Counted from the stretch's first letter, positions 36,171 to 45,533 are shown. The stretch: DNA of 64,000 nt from Eubacterium maltosivorans (GCF_002441855.2 NZ_CP029487.1:1550001-1614000); one strand, 5' to 3'. Notes: a model not told the origin generated them from the letters alone. Numbers and translations: made by a program.

Positions 36171-37595
36171 TCAGCCTGTAATAAACTGCACAGTAAAGAG
36201 ATTGCTGTTTAAGATCAGCAGAAAAATAAGAACGCTGATGATGGAAACATAAACCCGTTTCTGAAGCTTGCCGGGGGTCTCCCGCCCCATAAGCACCAGA
36301 TCCCGGATGCCAAAAATCATGATAAACACAATAACAGCGTTGACACCAAGGGTATCATAGGAAGCAAATGTCGTGGGCAAAAGCACCAGATAATACATAA
36401 AAGCCAGTGGCACAAAGATCAACAGCAGAATAACATCCGCCACCTTACGTCTGGTTTTATAATAAGTAACCAGCGACAGGATAAAGAAAAACAGGACGCA
36501 GAGTACAAAAATACCGGCCACTATTTGGTTATAGGGCGTCACCGCCAGATTGATGGGGTCTTTATAGTAGACGGCTGAGCCGAAAAAGGCCTCAACGATC
36601 TTATTCAGACAGCCTGGCACTACGGTACCGAAGAACCACAGCAGGCGGCCGCCAAATGCCCCGAGTGAGCTTACCGGGTCCAGCCCAAGGTTCAGCACCC
36701 GCTGTACTGAGCCTGCCAAAGCCTGAGCAATGCCAAAATAGATGGCAGTCCCCCACACAAAGAGCAAAGCAAAAAAGCCGACGTATTTCACTGAGGAATT
36801 GGCTGCCCTGTTAAAATAAACGTAGCCGGTCAGCAAAACAAAAGTCACCATGGTGGGAACCTGAGCCAGCAGAAAGGTTACAAGCAAAAAGACCAGTGAC
36901 AGCAGCAGAGCAATATAAGCGGTTTTAAGGTCACGGTCTGCCAGGGCGCTGTCAAACCGGTCATACAGAATAACACAGACGCCGGCACAGCAGACGGCTG
37001 GAATAAAGGAAACCAGACTCGCATAGGCGGTAAAATCTGTGATCACTGAAAAGGCCATAAGAACTGTGGTTACCAGAAAGGCCACCAGGTCATTGTGGGA
37101 TTTGCTCCGGCGCCACTGGTCCAGCAGCAGGCCAAAAAGTACAAGAAAGGCCACGTTAAAGGCTCTGAGCATCCAGGCACTTTCTGGTGTCAGGCCTGAA
37201 AAAAGATTTTGAAGAATGCCCTCAAAGGCCCGTCCATTCTCGATTGCCCGGGGAATATTCTCATCAAAGGTCTGGGTAAAGAACAGGTAATCTGTCGGGT
37301 AACGGAACTGCGGCAAAAGCAGCAGCAAAGCGGTTAGGATAATGACAACGGAAAGCACAACACCGTACCAGTTGTATTGCAGCCACTCCTTCGGTGTCTT
37401 TTGGGGGCCGTTATTGGTAATGTACCACACCACCGTACCGGGAATACCTGGAAATAAAATTAAGAATGCAATTTCAAGAGGCAGCGGCCCGCCCGGCAGC
37501 ACAGGAATTAAAACCGCCCCCAGGGCGATCAAAACAATAAAATAAGCAATAAAGCCATTTCTGAGCCTTCGATTGTCACCAATGGTTTTTTCCAT
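36171..37595 (-). CDS. Polytopic membrane protein of unknown function
   Basis: I do not recognise this 474-residue protein. It has about twelve hydrophobic helices spread evenly from residue 12 to 470. The longest soluble stretch, about 110-145 (YPTDYLFFTQTFDENIPRAI and on), lies between the third and fourth helices and is probably extracytoplasmic. The overall shape recalls polyprenyl-sugar glycosyltransferases such as GtrC-like or PMT-like proteins, but no DxD or similar catalytic motif stands out. AAAGGAGAAATTTGAA precedes the ATG. It is a single-gene unit with its own terminator. Confidence 0.7.
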   Translation of the reverse strand: MEKTIGDNRRLRNGFIAYFIVLIALGAVLIPVLPGGPLPLEIAFLILFPGIPGTVVWYITNNGPQKTPKEWLQYNWYGVVLSVVIILTALLLLLPQFRYPTDYLFFTQTFDENIPRAIENGRAFEGILQNLFSGLTPESAWMLRAFNVAFLVLFGLLLDQWRRSKSHNDLVAFLVTTVLMAFSVITDFTAYASLVSFIPAVCCAGVCVILYDRFDSALADRDLKTAYIALLLSLVFLLVTFLLAQVPTMVTFVLLTGYVYFNRAANSSVKYVGFFALLFVWGTAIYFGIAQALAGSVQRVLNLGLDPVSSLGAFGGRLLWFFGTVVPGCLNKIVEAFFGSAVYYKDPINLAVTPYNQIVAGIFVLCVLFFFILSLVTYYKTRRKVADVILLLIFVPLAFMYYLVLLPTTFASYDTLGVNAVIVFIMIFGIRDLVLMGRETPGKLQKRVYVSIISVLIFLLILNSNLFTVQFITG

Positions 37596-37666
37596 TTCAA
37601 ATTTCTCCTTTTTTTATCATATTCTTTGATTACCCAAAGGCGTCTGAAATGAAACAAATAAAAAGG

Positions 37667-37690
37667 CAGCGTGTCTTCTATGCACGCTGC
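37667..37690 (-). terminator. Terminator after the 137-residue hypothetical gene
   Basis: Arms GCAGCGTG and CACGCTGC form a perfect 8-bp stem, followed on the minus strand by CTTTTTATTT. Confidence 0.75.
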
Positions 37691-37704
37691 GCAAAGGCTT
37701 ATTT

Positions 37705-38118
37705 TTATTCTATTTCTTTCAGTTTGAACACCATCCCCTGGCAGAATTTAAGGTTTTCTGCGGGCTGATTGTCGATGATCTCAAAGCTTTCGTGGGGGAT
37801 CTGAGTTTTGTAGGACCAGACATAGGGGCCCTTACACCATCTTACCTCGATGGGGATGGCCTTTGCCTTTGCCTCCTGTGAGTAGATACAGTTACATGAA
37901 CAGTCCTCGAACAGTCCCTTTTCCGTAATATAAAGGGTGCCGCCGTCTACGGTCTGGCGTTCCTCCTCGATGGCGCCATGAAAAACCGTCCGGTCGTCGG
38001 AGCAGCCAAAGACAATGACAAAGCCAAGTTCTCTGGCCTGTATGATTTCATCCTCTGTCATTTCCTTTTTATATTCTCTGCCGTCTAACAGTGCCGCAAA
38101 ATCCTGAATTGTTTTCAT
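37705..38118 (-). CDS. Conserved-looking hypothetical protein, 137 residues
   Basis: Function unknown. It is a small soluble protein with no signal peptide. Notable features are VIVFGCSDDRTVFHGAI near 33-50 and ITEKGLFEDCSCNCIYSQEAKAKAI near 63-88, with a CSCNC cluster, followed by a WCKGPYVWSYKTQIPHESF segment. The pattern is reminiscent of small phage-like proteins of unknown role found in Clostridia. A GAGGGAAAGT ribosome site and its own terminator support expression. Confidence 0.65.
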   Translation of the reverse strand: MKTIQDFAALLDGREYKKEMTEDEIIQARELGFVIVFGCSDDRTVFHGAIEEERQTVDGGTLYITEKGLFEDCSCNCIYSQEAKAKAIPIEVRWCKGPYVWSYKTQIPHESFEIIDNQPAENLKFCQGMVFKLKEIE

Positions 38119-38197
38119 ACTTTCCCTCCTCAGATCGATTTCTTACTTTATATTATAGCGCAGATTTTCCCTGATGAAAAGCCGGGGATAAAAAAAT

Positions 38198-38220
38198 CCG
38201 GACTGCCTTACGCAATCCGG
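38198..38220 (-). terminator. Terminator of hom-lysC
   Basis: On the minus strand CCGGATTGC and GCAGTCCGG form a 9-bp stem with one wobble, followed by ATTTTTTTA, 14 bases after the lysC stop. Confidence 0.85.
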
Positions 38221-38233
38221 GGGATATTCTATA

Positions 38234-39442
38234 TTACATATCGAATTTTTTATGAATATGGATCATGGCTTCCTTGGCCCGTTCCTTATCAATGAGGCAG
38301 GAAATTTTGATTTCAGAGGTGCTGATGGTCTGGATATTGATGCCAAGCTCAAAGAGGGATTCAAAGAATTTGGAGGCAATCTCCGCATTGGCGACAATGC
38401 CAGTTCCCACAACGGACAGTTTGGCAACGCCCTTGTCAAAGGCAACCTTCTGGGCTTCGACCTCAAAGGCGAACTTCTGGGATACTTCTACGGCTTCCTG
38501 AAGCTCATCGGCGTCGACAGTGAATGAGATATCGTTGACCGCGGTGCGGTTGACATTCTGTACGATCATGTCGACATGAATATTGGCAGAGGCCAGCATA
38601 CTGAAAAGCTTGAAGGCAATCCCCGGCTGGTCCGGTACTTCAAAAATTGATATTTTAGCGATATTTTCGTCTAACGCAATTCCTCTAACTAACACTTTTT
38701 CCATTTTAACATCCTCCTTGATAATCGTTCCTTCGTTATTATTATAGCTCGATCTCACGATGAGCGGCATTTTAAATTTTTCGGCAAGCTCCACAGAACG
38801 CGGGTGCAGAACACCTGCGCCAAGGCTGGCCATTTCAAGGACCTCCTGATAGGAGACCTCGTCCATTTTGGTGGCTGTAGGCACAACGCGCGGGTCGGCA
38901 TTGTAGACCCCGTCCACATCCGTGTAAATTTCGCAGCATTTTGCCTCTAAAGCCGCTGCAATAGCTACTGCACTGGTATCAGAGCCGCCCCGGCCCAAGG
39001 TCGTGATATCGCGGTTTTCGTCCACTCCCTGAAAACCAGCCACAATGACAATTTTTTCATCGGCGAGCTCTCTCTCGATACGGGCCGTATCAATACCGCT
39101 GATACGGGCGCGCTTGTGCACATCCGATGTCTGGATGCCGCACTGAGCGCCTGTCAGGGACACCACATCATGGCCGATGGTCTGAATGGCCATAGCTAAA
39201 AGGGAAATGGATACCTGCTCACCTGTGGCCAGCAACACATCCATCTCGCGGCTCGGCGGATTCGGATTGATGGCCAGGGCCAGATCCACCAGCTCGTCGG
39301 TGGTCTTTCCCATGGCGGAAACAACCACGACAACCTTGTTGCCGGCATTTTTGGTCTCCACGATCCGCCTCGCGACTCGCTTAATTTTTTCAACCGTGCC
39401 GACGCTGGTGCCGCCGTACTTCTGCACAATTAAATCTTCCAT
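38234..39442 (-). CDS. lysC: Aspartate kinase
   Basis: A 402-residue enzyme making aspartyl phosphate for lysine, threonine and methionine. It has IVQKYGGTSVGTVEKI at the N terminus, VVVVSAMGKTTDELVDLA near 38, TLGRGGSDTSAVAIAAALEA near 148 and DVDGVYNADPRVV near 173. Two ACT domains follow, one starting near 260 (ISIFEVPDQPGIAFKLFSML) and one near 340 (SVVGTGIV). The length is typical of the monofunctional Firmicute enzyme, whose catalytic chain and regulatory domains are in one protein. It follows hom by 36 bases. Confidence 0.95.
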   Translation of the reverse strand: MEDLIVQKYGGTSVGTVEKIKRVARRIVETKNAGNKVVVVVSAMGKTTDELVDLALAINPNPPSREMDVLLATGEQVSISLLAMAIQTIGHDVVSLTGAQCGIQTSDVHKRARISGIDTARIERELADEKIVIVAGFQGVDENRDITTLGRGGSDTSAVAIAAALEAKCCEIYTDVDGVYNADPRVVPTATKMDEVSYQEVLEMASLGAGVLHPRSVELAEKFKMPLIVRSSYNNNEGTIIKEDVKMEKVLVRGIALDENIAKISIFEVPDQPGIAFKLFSMLASANIHVDMIVQNVNRTAVNDISFTVDADELQEAVEVSQKFAFEVEAQKVAFDKGVAKLSVVGTGIVANAEIASKFFESLFELGINIQTISTSEIKISCLIDKERAKEAMIHIHKKFDM

Positions 39443-39478
39443 ACATACTCCTCTTTTACAATGTTCTCTTTATATTAT

Positions 39479-40723
39479 TTATTCATAAATGCGCGCGTAG
39501 AAGCACTCGCTTTGTTTTTCCTTGATTTTGGCAACCATGGCGTCAAAGACATCTGCCTCCACCGGCTCTGTCATAAAGAAGACCCGGTTGTCGCTGACGA
39601 TAATATTTTTGCGCGCGCAGACCTCATCCACAGCGTTTAAGGCGTGCTCGAAGGTCTCGTGGCTGTCAATGTCCACACGCAGGTAATACTTGCCCTTAAA
39701 GGCGCCCACACCTTTTTTATCCAGCTGTTTCCTGAAGACCAGCGGTTTCGGGAAATTGTTGTCTTTTATGCAATTGATGATGTAAAGGGCATCCCCCACC
39801 ACAGCATTGGCGGTAGCGTCCTTGCCTGCGCCCTTGCCGTAAAACTGAAGCTCACCGATAATATCGCCCACAATGGAGATAATGTTAAATTCGGAATTGA
39901 CATTACTCATGATGGAGGCTTCCTTGAACATAACCGGTTCCACTGTTGTGTAAACCTGGTTACCTTCTTTTAGTACGGAATGGCCCAGATACTTGATGAT
40001 ATAGCCGTAATCGCCGGCCATCTCGATATCCACTGCGCGTACATCAGACAGGCCGCGCTTGCGCACATCCTCATCCTTGATGATACCGCCGTAGGCCAGC
40101 GAGGATAAAATCGCCAGTTTTCTGGAAACATCATAGCCCTCAATATCGGCTGTCGGGTCTGCCTCTGCAAAGCCAATGCTCTGGGCCAGCTTCAGGGTAT
40201 CTGCAAAATCAGCGCCTTCCTCGGTCATCTTGGACAGAATGAAATTGGTGGTCCCGTTGAGAATTCCCTTGATTTCATTGACGCGGTTAATCTTTAATTC
40301 TTCCTTTAAAGAGCCGATAATAGGAATCCCGCCGCCGACGCTGGCCTCATAGCGCAGAATAACATTGTTTTCCGCCGCGATGGTCAGCAGCTCTTCAAAA
40401 TACTCTGATATAACGGCCTTGTTGGCGGTTACCACATGCTTGCCGCTCTGAAGCGCCCGCTTGATCAGGCCATACTCAAAATCCATACCGCCGAGAAGCG
40501 CAATGACAATCTCAATATCCGGATCGTCCATAATGTCATCCGGGTTGGTAACCACACGCGCCACCTTGTCTTCCTCAGCTACCTTCTTGTTGGGATCTTT
40601 ATCCAGAATTTTGGTGATCACAACTTTTTCGTCCAGGTTCTTGGCGAACCGTCCCTTGTTTAAATTGATGAGCTCGTAAACACCGGTTCCGATAGTTCCA
40701 AACCCCAATAATCCAATATTCAA
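39479..40723 (-). CDS. hom: Homoserine dehydrogenase
   Basis: A 414-residue NAD(P)H enzyme reducing aspartate semialdehyde to homoserine. The Rossmann motif GLLGFGTIGTGVYELIN is at the N terminus, NKAVIS near 105, the catalytic region SVGGGIPIIGSLKE, ILNGTTNFILSKM near 165 and GFAEADPTADIEGYDVSRKL near 195. An ACT-like C-terminal domain (about 335-410, YLRVDIDSHETFEHAL) suggests threonine feedback. The start is a TTG at 40723, eight bases after AGAGGTG. An upstream ATG at 40792 would add a Cys/Lys-rich stretch absent from the family. Divergent from thrC. Confidence 0.94.
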   Translation of the reverse strand: MNIGLLGFGTIGTGVYELINLNKGRFAKNLDEKVVITKILDKDPNKKVAEEDKVARVVTNPDDIMDDPDIEIVIALLGGMDFEYGLIKRALQSGKHVVTANKAVISEYFEELLTIAAENNVILRYEASVGGGIPIIGSLKEELKINRVNEIKGILNGTTNFILSKMTEEGADFADTLKLAQSIGFAEADPTADIEGYDVSRKLAILSSLAYGGIIKDEDVRKRGLSDVRAVDIEMAGDYGYIIKYLGHSVLKEGNQVYTTVEPVMFKEASIMSNVNSEFNIISIVGDIIGELQFYGKGAGKDATANAVVGDALYIINCIKDNNFPKPLVFRKQLDKKGVGAFKGKYYLRVDIDSHETFEHALNAVDEVCARKNIIVSDNRVFFMTEPVEADVFDAMVAKIKEKQSECFYARIYE

Positions 40724-40763
40724 ATGATTTTCACCTCTGTAAATGTATTCATGAAAAAAACAC

Positions 40764-40792
40764 TTGTTTTTATTTCGAAAACATTTTATCAT
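40764..40792 (+). promoter_or_regulatory. Candidate promoter of the thr operon
   Basis: TTGTTT (40764-40769), a 17-base spacer and TATCAT (40787-40792), about 38 bases before the thrC ATG in the divergent hom/thrC gap. Confidence 0.55.
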
Positions 40793-40830
40793 ATATATTA
40801 AGGATATTCAATAAAAATTTTGGAGGAACT

Positions 40831-42333
40831 ATGAAAGAAAAATATGTCAGCACACGCGGAGGCGAAGCAAACGTGTCCGCGTCAGAAGGAATTATCAAAG
40901 GAATCGCCAAGGATGGCGGCTTATTCGTCCCTTCATTCATCCATGACATAAAAATTGACCTGACAGCCTTGAAGGATGCAACCTACGGAGAGTTGGCTTT
41001 TGAGATTTTCAAATACTTTTTGGACGACTTCAGTGAAGAACAGATCAAAGACTGTGTCCACAATGCCTATTATACCGGAAAATTTGAGAATGAGGAACCC
41101 GTTTCCCTTAAAAAAGTAGATGATCGTTATTTTCTTGAGCTTTATCACGGCCCTACCTGTGCGTTCAAGGATATGGCCCTGACCATTCTCCCTTACCTGA
41201 TGACAACAGCCATGAAAAACGCCGATATCAGCAAGGATATCGTTATACTGACCGCAACCTCCGGCGATACTGGAAAGGCGGCTCTCGAGGGCTTTGCCAA
41301 GGTGCCCCACATCAACATTGTAGTCTACTATCCAAAGGACGGCGTCAGCACCATCCAGGAAAAACAGATGCTGACCCAGGACGGCGACAACACCTGTGTC
41401 ATCGGTGTGGCCGGCAATTTTGACGATACCCAGAACGGCGTCAAGGAAATTCTGAATAACAGCGGCCTGATCGAAGAGCTGCGCGGGCAGGGCTACGTTT
41501 TTTCCTCAGCCAACTCCATCAACATTGGCCGCCTGCTGCCTCAGATCGTGTACTATTTTTACAGCTATATACAGCTTTACAAAAAAGCGGTCATCGACCT
41601 TGGCGAAGCCGTCAACTTTGTGGTACCGACTGGTAACTTCGGAAACATTCTGGCTGGCTACTATGCCCGCGCCATTGGCCTGCCCGTCAGCCGGCTCATC
41701 TGCGCGTCCAATAAAAACAACATCCTGACCGACTTTTTTAACACTGGCAAATATGACCGCAACCGCGATTTTTATAAGACCATGTCCCCGTCCATGGATA
41801 TTCTGATTTCCAGTAACCTGGAACGTCTGCTCTATGACATTACAGGCGGCAACAGCGAGATGATCGCAGGCCTGATGAGCCAGCTGAACGCAGACGGCAC
41901 CTACGCACTGGACCGCGAGCTGCTCTTCCTTGGCGATGACCACCTTTTCTACGCTGGCTGCGCCAACGAGGAAGAAACCGCCGGAGCCATTAAGCACATG
42001 TTTGAGTACAACCACTACCTCATGGACCCGCACACCGCTGTTGCCAGCAAGGTCTACAGCGACTACCGCGCGGATACTGGCGATGTTGAGACCCCAACCA
42101 TTATCCTGTCCACTGCCAGCCCTTACAAATTTGGCCGCAGTGTCTATGAGAGCATTTTCGGCGAAGTACCTGAGGGCATGGACGATTACGCAGTCCTCAA
42201 GGAGCTGGCCGCCCGGACCGAAACGGAAATCCCCGTTCCGCTGAGAGATCTGGATCAGAAAGAAAACCGTCACGACAAAGTCTGTACGCCGGAGGAAATG
42301 GCCGGCTGCATCACAGCATTTTTAGACAAATAG
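40831..42333 (+). CDS. thrC: Threonine synthase
   Basis: A 500-residue PLP enzyme turning phosphohomoserine into threonine. It has YVSTRGGEANVSASEGIIKG at the N terminus, the PLP Lys in GPTCAFKDMALTILPYL near 112, TATSGDTGKAALEGF near 148 and VPTGNFGNILAGYYAR near 268. The length and N-terminal segment indicate the longer E. coli/yeast-like class. GGAGGAACT precedes the ATG. It starts a plus-strand operon thrC-thrB-ACT-DUF1622. Confidence 0.96.
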   Translation: MKEKYVSTRGGEANVSASEGIIKGIAKDGGLFVPSFIHDIKIDLTALKDATYGELAFEIFKYFLDDFSEEQIKDCVHNAYYTGKFENEEPVSLKKVDDRYFLELYHGPTCAFKDMALTILPYLMTTAMKNADISKDIVILTATSGDTGKAALEGFAKVPHINIVVYYPKDGVSTIQEKQMLTQDGDNTCVIGVAGNFDDTQNGVKEILNNSGLIEELRGQGYVFSSANSINIGRLLPQIVYYFYSYIQLYKKAVIDLGEAVNFVVPTGNFGNILAGYYARAIGLPVSRLICASNKNNILTDFFNTGKYDRNRDFYKTMSPSMDILISSNLERLLYDITGGNSEMIAGLMSQLNADGTYALDRELLFLGDDHLFYAGCANEEETAGAIKHMFEYNHYLMDPHTAVASKVYSDYRADTGDVETPTIILSTASPYKFGRSVYESIFGEVPEGMDDYAVLKELAARTETEIPVPLRDLDQKENRHDKVCTPEEMAGCITAFLDK

Positions 42334-42348
42334 GAGAGTGAACCATTC

Positions 42349-43242
42349 ATGATAAAAGTACGCGTACCCGCAACAACAGCCAATATCGGACCTGGCTTTG
42401 ATGCCTTCGGTATGGCTTTTCAGTTATATAACATCTTCAGCTTTGAGGAAAGGGACAACGGCAAGCTTACCATCCGAGGCGTCGAACGGCGCTACCAGGG
42501 TAAATCCAACCTGGTCTACAAGGCCATGCTCAAGGTCTTTAACCGTGTCCACTACCGGCCAAAGGGCATTTACATTTACACCGACGTCAACATTCCTGTA
42601 AGCCGCGGTCTGGGCAGCTCTGCCGCCTGTATTGTCGGCGGCCTGGTGGGGGCCAATACTCTCTGCGGCGCTCCCCTGACGGGTAAGGAGCTCTTTGACA
42701 TGGCCGTTGAAATGGAGGGCCACCCCGACAATGTAGCACCGGCCATGTTCGGCGGCCTGGTGGTTTCCCTTGGACTCAAGGAAGACAACCATTATATCAA
42801 GAAAGAGGTTTCACAGTGTTTTGAATTTTACGGCCTTATCCCGGACTTTACCCTGTCCACCATGGAGGCCCGCAAAGCGCTGCCGAAAAAAGTATTCCAC
42901 AAGGATGCAGTGTTTAATGTGTCCCGCGCAACTATGACCTACCTCGCCCTGACTGAAGGGCGGCCGGATATCCTTAAGGTCAGCGTTGAGGACAAGCTGC
43001 ACCAGCCCTACCGCGAAGGCCTCATCGCCCATTACGGTGAGGTTAGCAAAAAAGCCAGGGAGCTGGGCGCACTTAACACCTGTATCAGCGGCGCCGGTCC
43101 TACTATTCTGGCCATTACCACCAGAGACAATGACCAGTTTTATATGAAAATGGGTAAGTATTTAAAAGAAAAGCTGCCGGGATGGACCCTGCTCAAGCTG
43201 GAGCCGGACAACACAGGCGTTTGTACCGATCAGCACTCGTAA
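42349..43242 (+). CDS. thrB: Homoserine kinase
   Basis: A 297-residue GHMP kinase that phosphorylates homoserine. It has VRVPATTANIGPGFDAFGMA at the N terminus, the ATP loop PVSRGLGSSAACIVGG near 85, GHPDNVAPAMFGGLVVS near 123 and the C-terminal TCISGAGPTILAI near 243. It begins 15 bases after thrC and precedes the ACT protein by 10 bases. The whole threonine branch from aspartate, except aspartate semialdehyde dehydrogenase, is therefore within 5 kb. Confidence 0.96.
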   Translation: MIKVRVPATTANIGPGFDAFGMAFQLYNIFSFEERDNGKLTIRGVERRYQGKSNLVYKAMLKVFNRVHYRPKGIYIYTDVNIPVSRGLGSSAACIVGGLVGANTLCGAPLTGKELFDMAVEMEGHPDNVAPAMFGGLVVSLGLKEDNHYIKKEVSQCFEFYGLIPDFTLSTMEARKALPKKVFHKDAVFNVSRATMTYLALTEGRPDILKVSVEDKLHQPYREGLIAHYGEVSKKARELGALNTCISGAGPTILAITTRDNDQFYMKMGKYLKEKLPGWTLLKLEPDNTGVCTDQHS

Positions 43243-43252
43243 GGAGGAGCTT

Positions 43253-43687
43253 ATGATACGTGATTATCTGATTGTCAGCAAGAAAATACTGCCGGAGTAT
43301 TACAGCAAGGTGGTGGAAGCCCGTATTCTGCTGGAATCTTCCCAATGCAAGTCGGTCAGTGACGCGGTGAAGCGCGTCGGCATCAGCCGGAGCACCTACT
43401 ACAAATACAAGGATTATATTTTTAAGCCTTCTGAGGATTTTGGACGAAAATTCACGATTTCCATGATCCTTGACGACGAACCCGGTATCCTGTCCAATGT
43501 GCTCAACATTCTGCGGGAGCACAAGACCAGCATCATCACCATCCACCAGGACATTCCCATCAACCACGCTGCCGTTGTCATCCTGACCCTGGATGGAAAG
43601 GACCTTCTGGGAAGCATTGAGGATCTTGTCGGTGACCTGGTGGTGCTGCGCGGTGTCCATAACGTTAATCTGGTGGCAATGGAATAG
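43253..43687 (+). CDS. ACT domain protein of the PheB/UPF0735 family
   Basis: A 144-residue protein with an N-terminal helix-turn-helix-like segment (about 25-50, SVSDAVKRVGISRSTYYKYKD). An ACT domain (about 68-142) follows, starting with FTISMILDDEPGILSNVLNI. The family is known as UPF0735 or PheB and was once named a chorismate mutase, without biochemical support that I know of. ACT domains bind amino acids; next to thrB it is probably a threonine-responsive regulator. AAGGAGGAGCTT precedes the ATG. The HTH-plus-ACT build makes a transcription role plausible. Confidence 0.88.
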   Translation: MIRDYLIVSKKILPEYYSKVVEARILLESSQCKSVSDAVKRVGISRSTYYKYKDYIFKPSEDFGRKFTISMILDDEPGILSNVLNILREHKTSIITIHQDIPINHAAVVILTLDGKDLLGSIEDLVGDLVVLRGVHNVNLVAME

Positions 43688-43689
43688 CC

Positions 43690-44058
43690 ATGGAAATTCT
43701 GGAAGAAGTACTGAACACCATTGTCCAGTACGCGATCCTGTTCTTCGAGTACGTTGGCGTGGGCGTATTAATCTGGTCCGGCATCAAGGGTATCTGGGGT
43801 TATGTCCGCCGCAGGCCCTCCACCCGTCTGGATCTGGCTAAGGGTATGGCCATGGCGCTTGAGTTCAAGCTTGGCAGTGAAATTCTGCGGACTGTCATTG
43901 TCCGCCAGCCCAGCGAGCTTATCATTGTCGGCGGGATCATCCTGCTGCGCGCTGCCCTGACCGCTCTGATCCACTGGGAAATTAAAAACGAGGAATCGGA
44001 GGTCCGTAAGGACAATCTCATTCAGGAAAGCAAAGAAAACAGAGACACTCCCCAATAA
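43690..44058 (+). CDS. DUF1622 membrane protein
   Basis: A 122-residue membrane protein of the DUF1622 family. A hydrophobic helix is at about 10-35 (YAILFFEYVGVGVLIWSGI), another pair at about 70-100 (LIIVGGIILLRAALTALIH), and a charged C-terminal tail follows. The LARGMAMALEFKLGSEIL-type segment of the family is present (near 50-65). It begins two bases after the ACT gene stop, so it belongs to the thr operon, perhaps only by read-through. The function of the family is not known. Confidence 0.85.
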   Translation: MEILEEVLNTIVQYAILFFEYVGVGVLIWSGIKGIWGYVRRRPSTRLDLAKGMAMALEFKLGSEILRTVIVRQPSELIIVGGIILLRAALTALIHWEIKNEESEVRKDNLIQESKENRDTPQ

Positions 44059-44060
44059 AC

Positions 44061-44098
44061 AAAAGCCTTTCAGGTCTGATTGATCCTGAAAGGCTTTT
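44061..44098 (+). terminator. Terminator of the thr operon
   Basis: Arms AAAAGCCTTTCAGG and CCTGAAAGGCTTTT form a 14-bp perfect stem starting two bases after the DUF1622 stop. Confidence 0.88.
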
Positions 44099-44150
44099 CT
44101 CATGCCCTGATGTTTCTGGCTTCTCAAAAATTGTACTGCCTTTCATAAAA

Positions 44151-45533
44151 TTAAAGGAGCACACCACAGATGAAAGGAATCCAAAGCGCCAGCACAATGG
44201 CGAGAATCACCAGAATGGGAATACCTGCCCTGCCGATATCCGTCATACTGTAATAGCCCTTGGAATAGGTCATCATCGGGACTGCTGACAGAGGCAGGAT
44301 CATGGTCCAGCTTGAAAAAATGCAGAGTGGAATGACCAGAACCGCCGCATTTATTCCCAGCGCCTCCGCCACAATGGTAACCGGCAGCGTGGTGGAGGTG
44401 ATGACCGCCGGGGCATTGGGCAGCACCAGCTGCATAACATACATGAAAACAGCCAGCTGGAGAATGAGCAGGATAATGCTCGTTCCATTGTCTACCCTGA
44501 AGAAGGTGTCCGCCAGCCAGGAAGCCACCCCGTTTTCCAGAATCAGATTTCCGATACAGAGGACAGAGCCGATCATCAGAATAACATCCCAGCTCACCTC
44601 ATCCTTGAAATCCCTCCAGTGCAAAATATCAATTCCAGGCAAAAACATAAACGCCAGACCGCAGATGGAAACCAGGGTGACATTGAGCGCCGGAATCCAT
44701 GAGCTCAGAACCCAGAGAAGGATCATTACCACCAGAATGGCCACCACCATTTTTTCTTCCCTGCCTGGCTTGTCTAAGGTCTTAAGCTCCAGAATGAACT
44801 GCCTGATTTTATCTGGATGAACCGGCGCAGGTCTGAAAATTTTAATGATCAGCAGCCATGCCAGGGGCAGCATGATGAGGACTACTGGAATGCAGATCGC
44901 CATCCAGTCCACAAATCGCACAGTCACCCCTGCGTACTCTTCCAGCAGGCCAAGGGCTAAAATATTGTTGGAGCTGCCAGCTGGCGTGATAGTCCCGCCG
45001 ATCATGCCCGCGATGGGCAGGGCGATCATGATGGCTCTGCCGGTGCACCTGCGCTCCTCCTCCGAATCGTAAAGCTCCAGAAAGCTGATGGCCAAGCCCA
45101 TGAACATCACCGTTGCCGGTATGTTGGACATGATGGAGGAAATGAGCGCTGTAGCCAGCATCATGGCCAGAATAAACAGGTGAACCTTACTGCCCATCTT
45201 TTCCAGCAGAATGAGCAGAATGCGTTTGGCTGTGGGTACCTTGGAAATGGCCGCTGACAGACCAAAGGTCGCCAGCACGAAAAACAGGGTAGGGTTGGGA
45301 AAGGCCACCAGAAAATCCTTCATGGTTGCCAGTCCAAAAAACATTGGGAGTACCAGAACAAAGATACTCGAAATCCCAAGAGGCATGGCCTCTGTCACCC
45401 ACAGAAGAATCGCAATAATAAGAAGCGCCAAGGTCTGCATACCAGACATTTCCAATCCCTGGGGAACTGGCAAAAATCGGTATCCGATAAAAACAGCGGC
45501 CGACAAAACAATTCCTGTTATACGCTTTTTCAT
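44151..45533 (-). CDS. SLC13/DASS-family anion permease
   Basis: A 460-residue sodium-coupled carboxylate (or sulfate) transporter with about 11 hydrophobic helices. Both DASS hairpin motifs are visible: MSNIPATVMFMGLAI near 145 and GGTITPAGSSNNILALG near 190, and a second repeat VLPNAPAVITSTTLPVT near 385. The ATG at 45533 is used because the upstream extension is hydrophilic and unlike the family; its ribosome site (AGAAAGG) is weak. It is the last gene of the UroD operon, 55 bases after a 51-residue protein. The substrate is unknown. Confidence 0.85.
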   Translation of the reverse strand: MKKRITGIVLSAAVFIGYRFLPVPQGLEMSGMQTLALLIIAILLWVTEAMPLGISSIFVLVLPMFFGLATMKDFLVAFPNPTLFFVLATFGLSAAISKVPTAKRILLILLEKMGSKVHLFILAMMLATALISSIMSNIPATVMFMGLAISFLELYDSEEERRCTGRAIMIALPIAGMIGGTITPAGSSNNILALGLLEEYAGVTVRFVDWMAICIPVVLIMLPLAWLLIIKIFRPAPVHPDKIRQFILELKTLDKPGREEKMVVAILVVMILLWVLSSWIPALNVTLVSICGLAFMFLPGIDILHWRDFKDEVSWDVILMIGSVLCIGNLILENGVASWLADTFFRVDNGTSIILLILQLAVFMYVMQLVLPNAPAVITSTTLPVTIVAEALGINAAVLVIPLCIFSSWTMILPLSAVPMMTYSKGYYSMTDIGRAGIPILVILAIVLALWIPFICGVLL

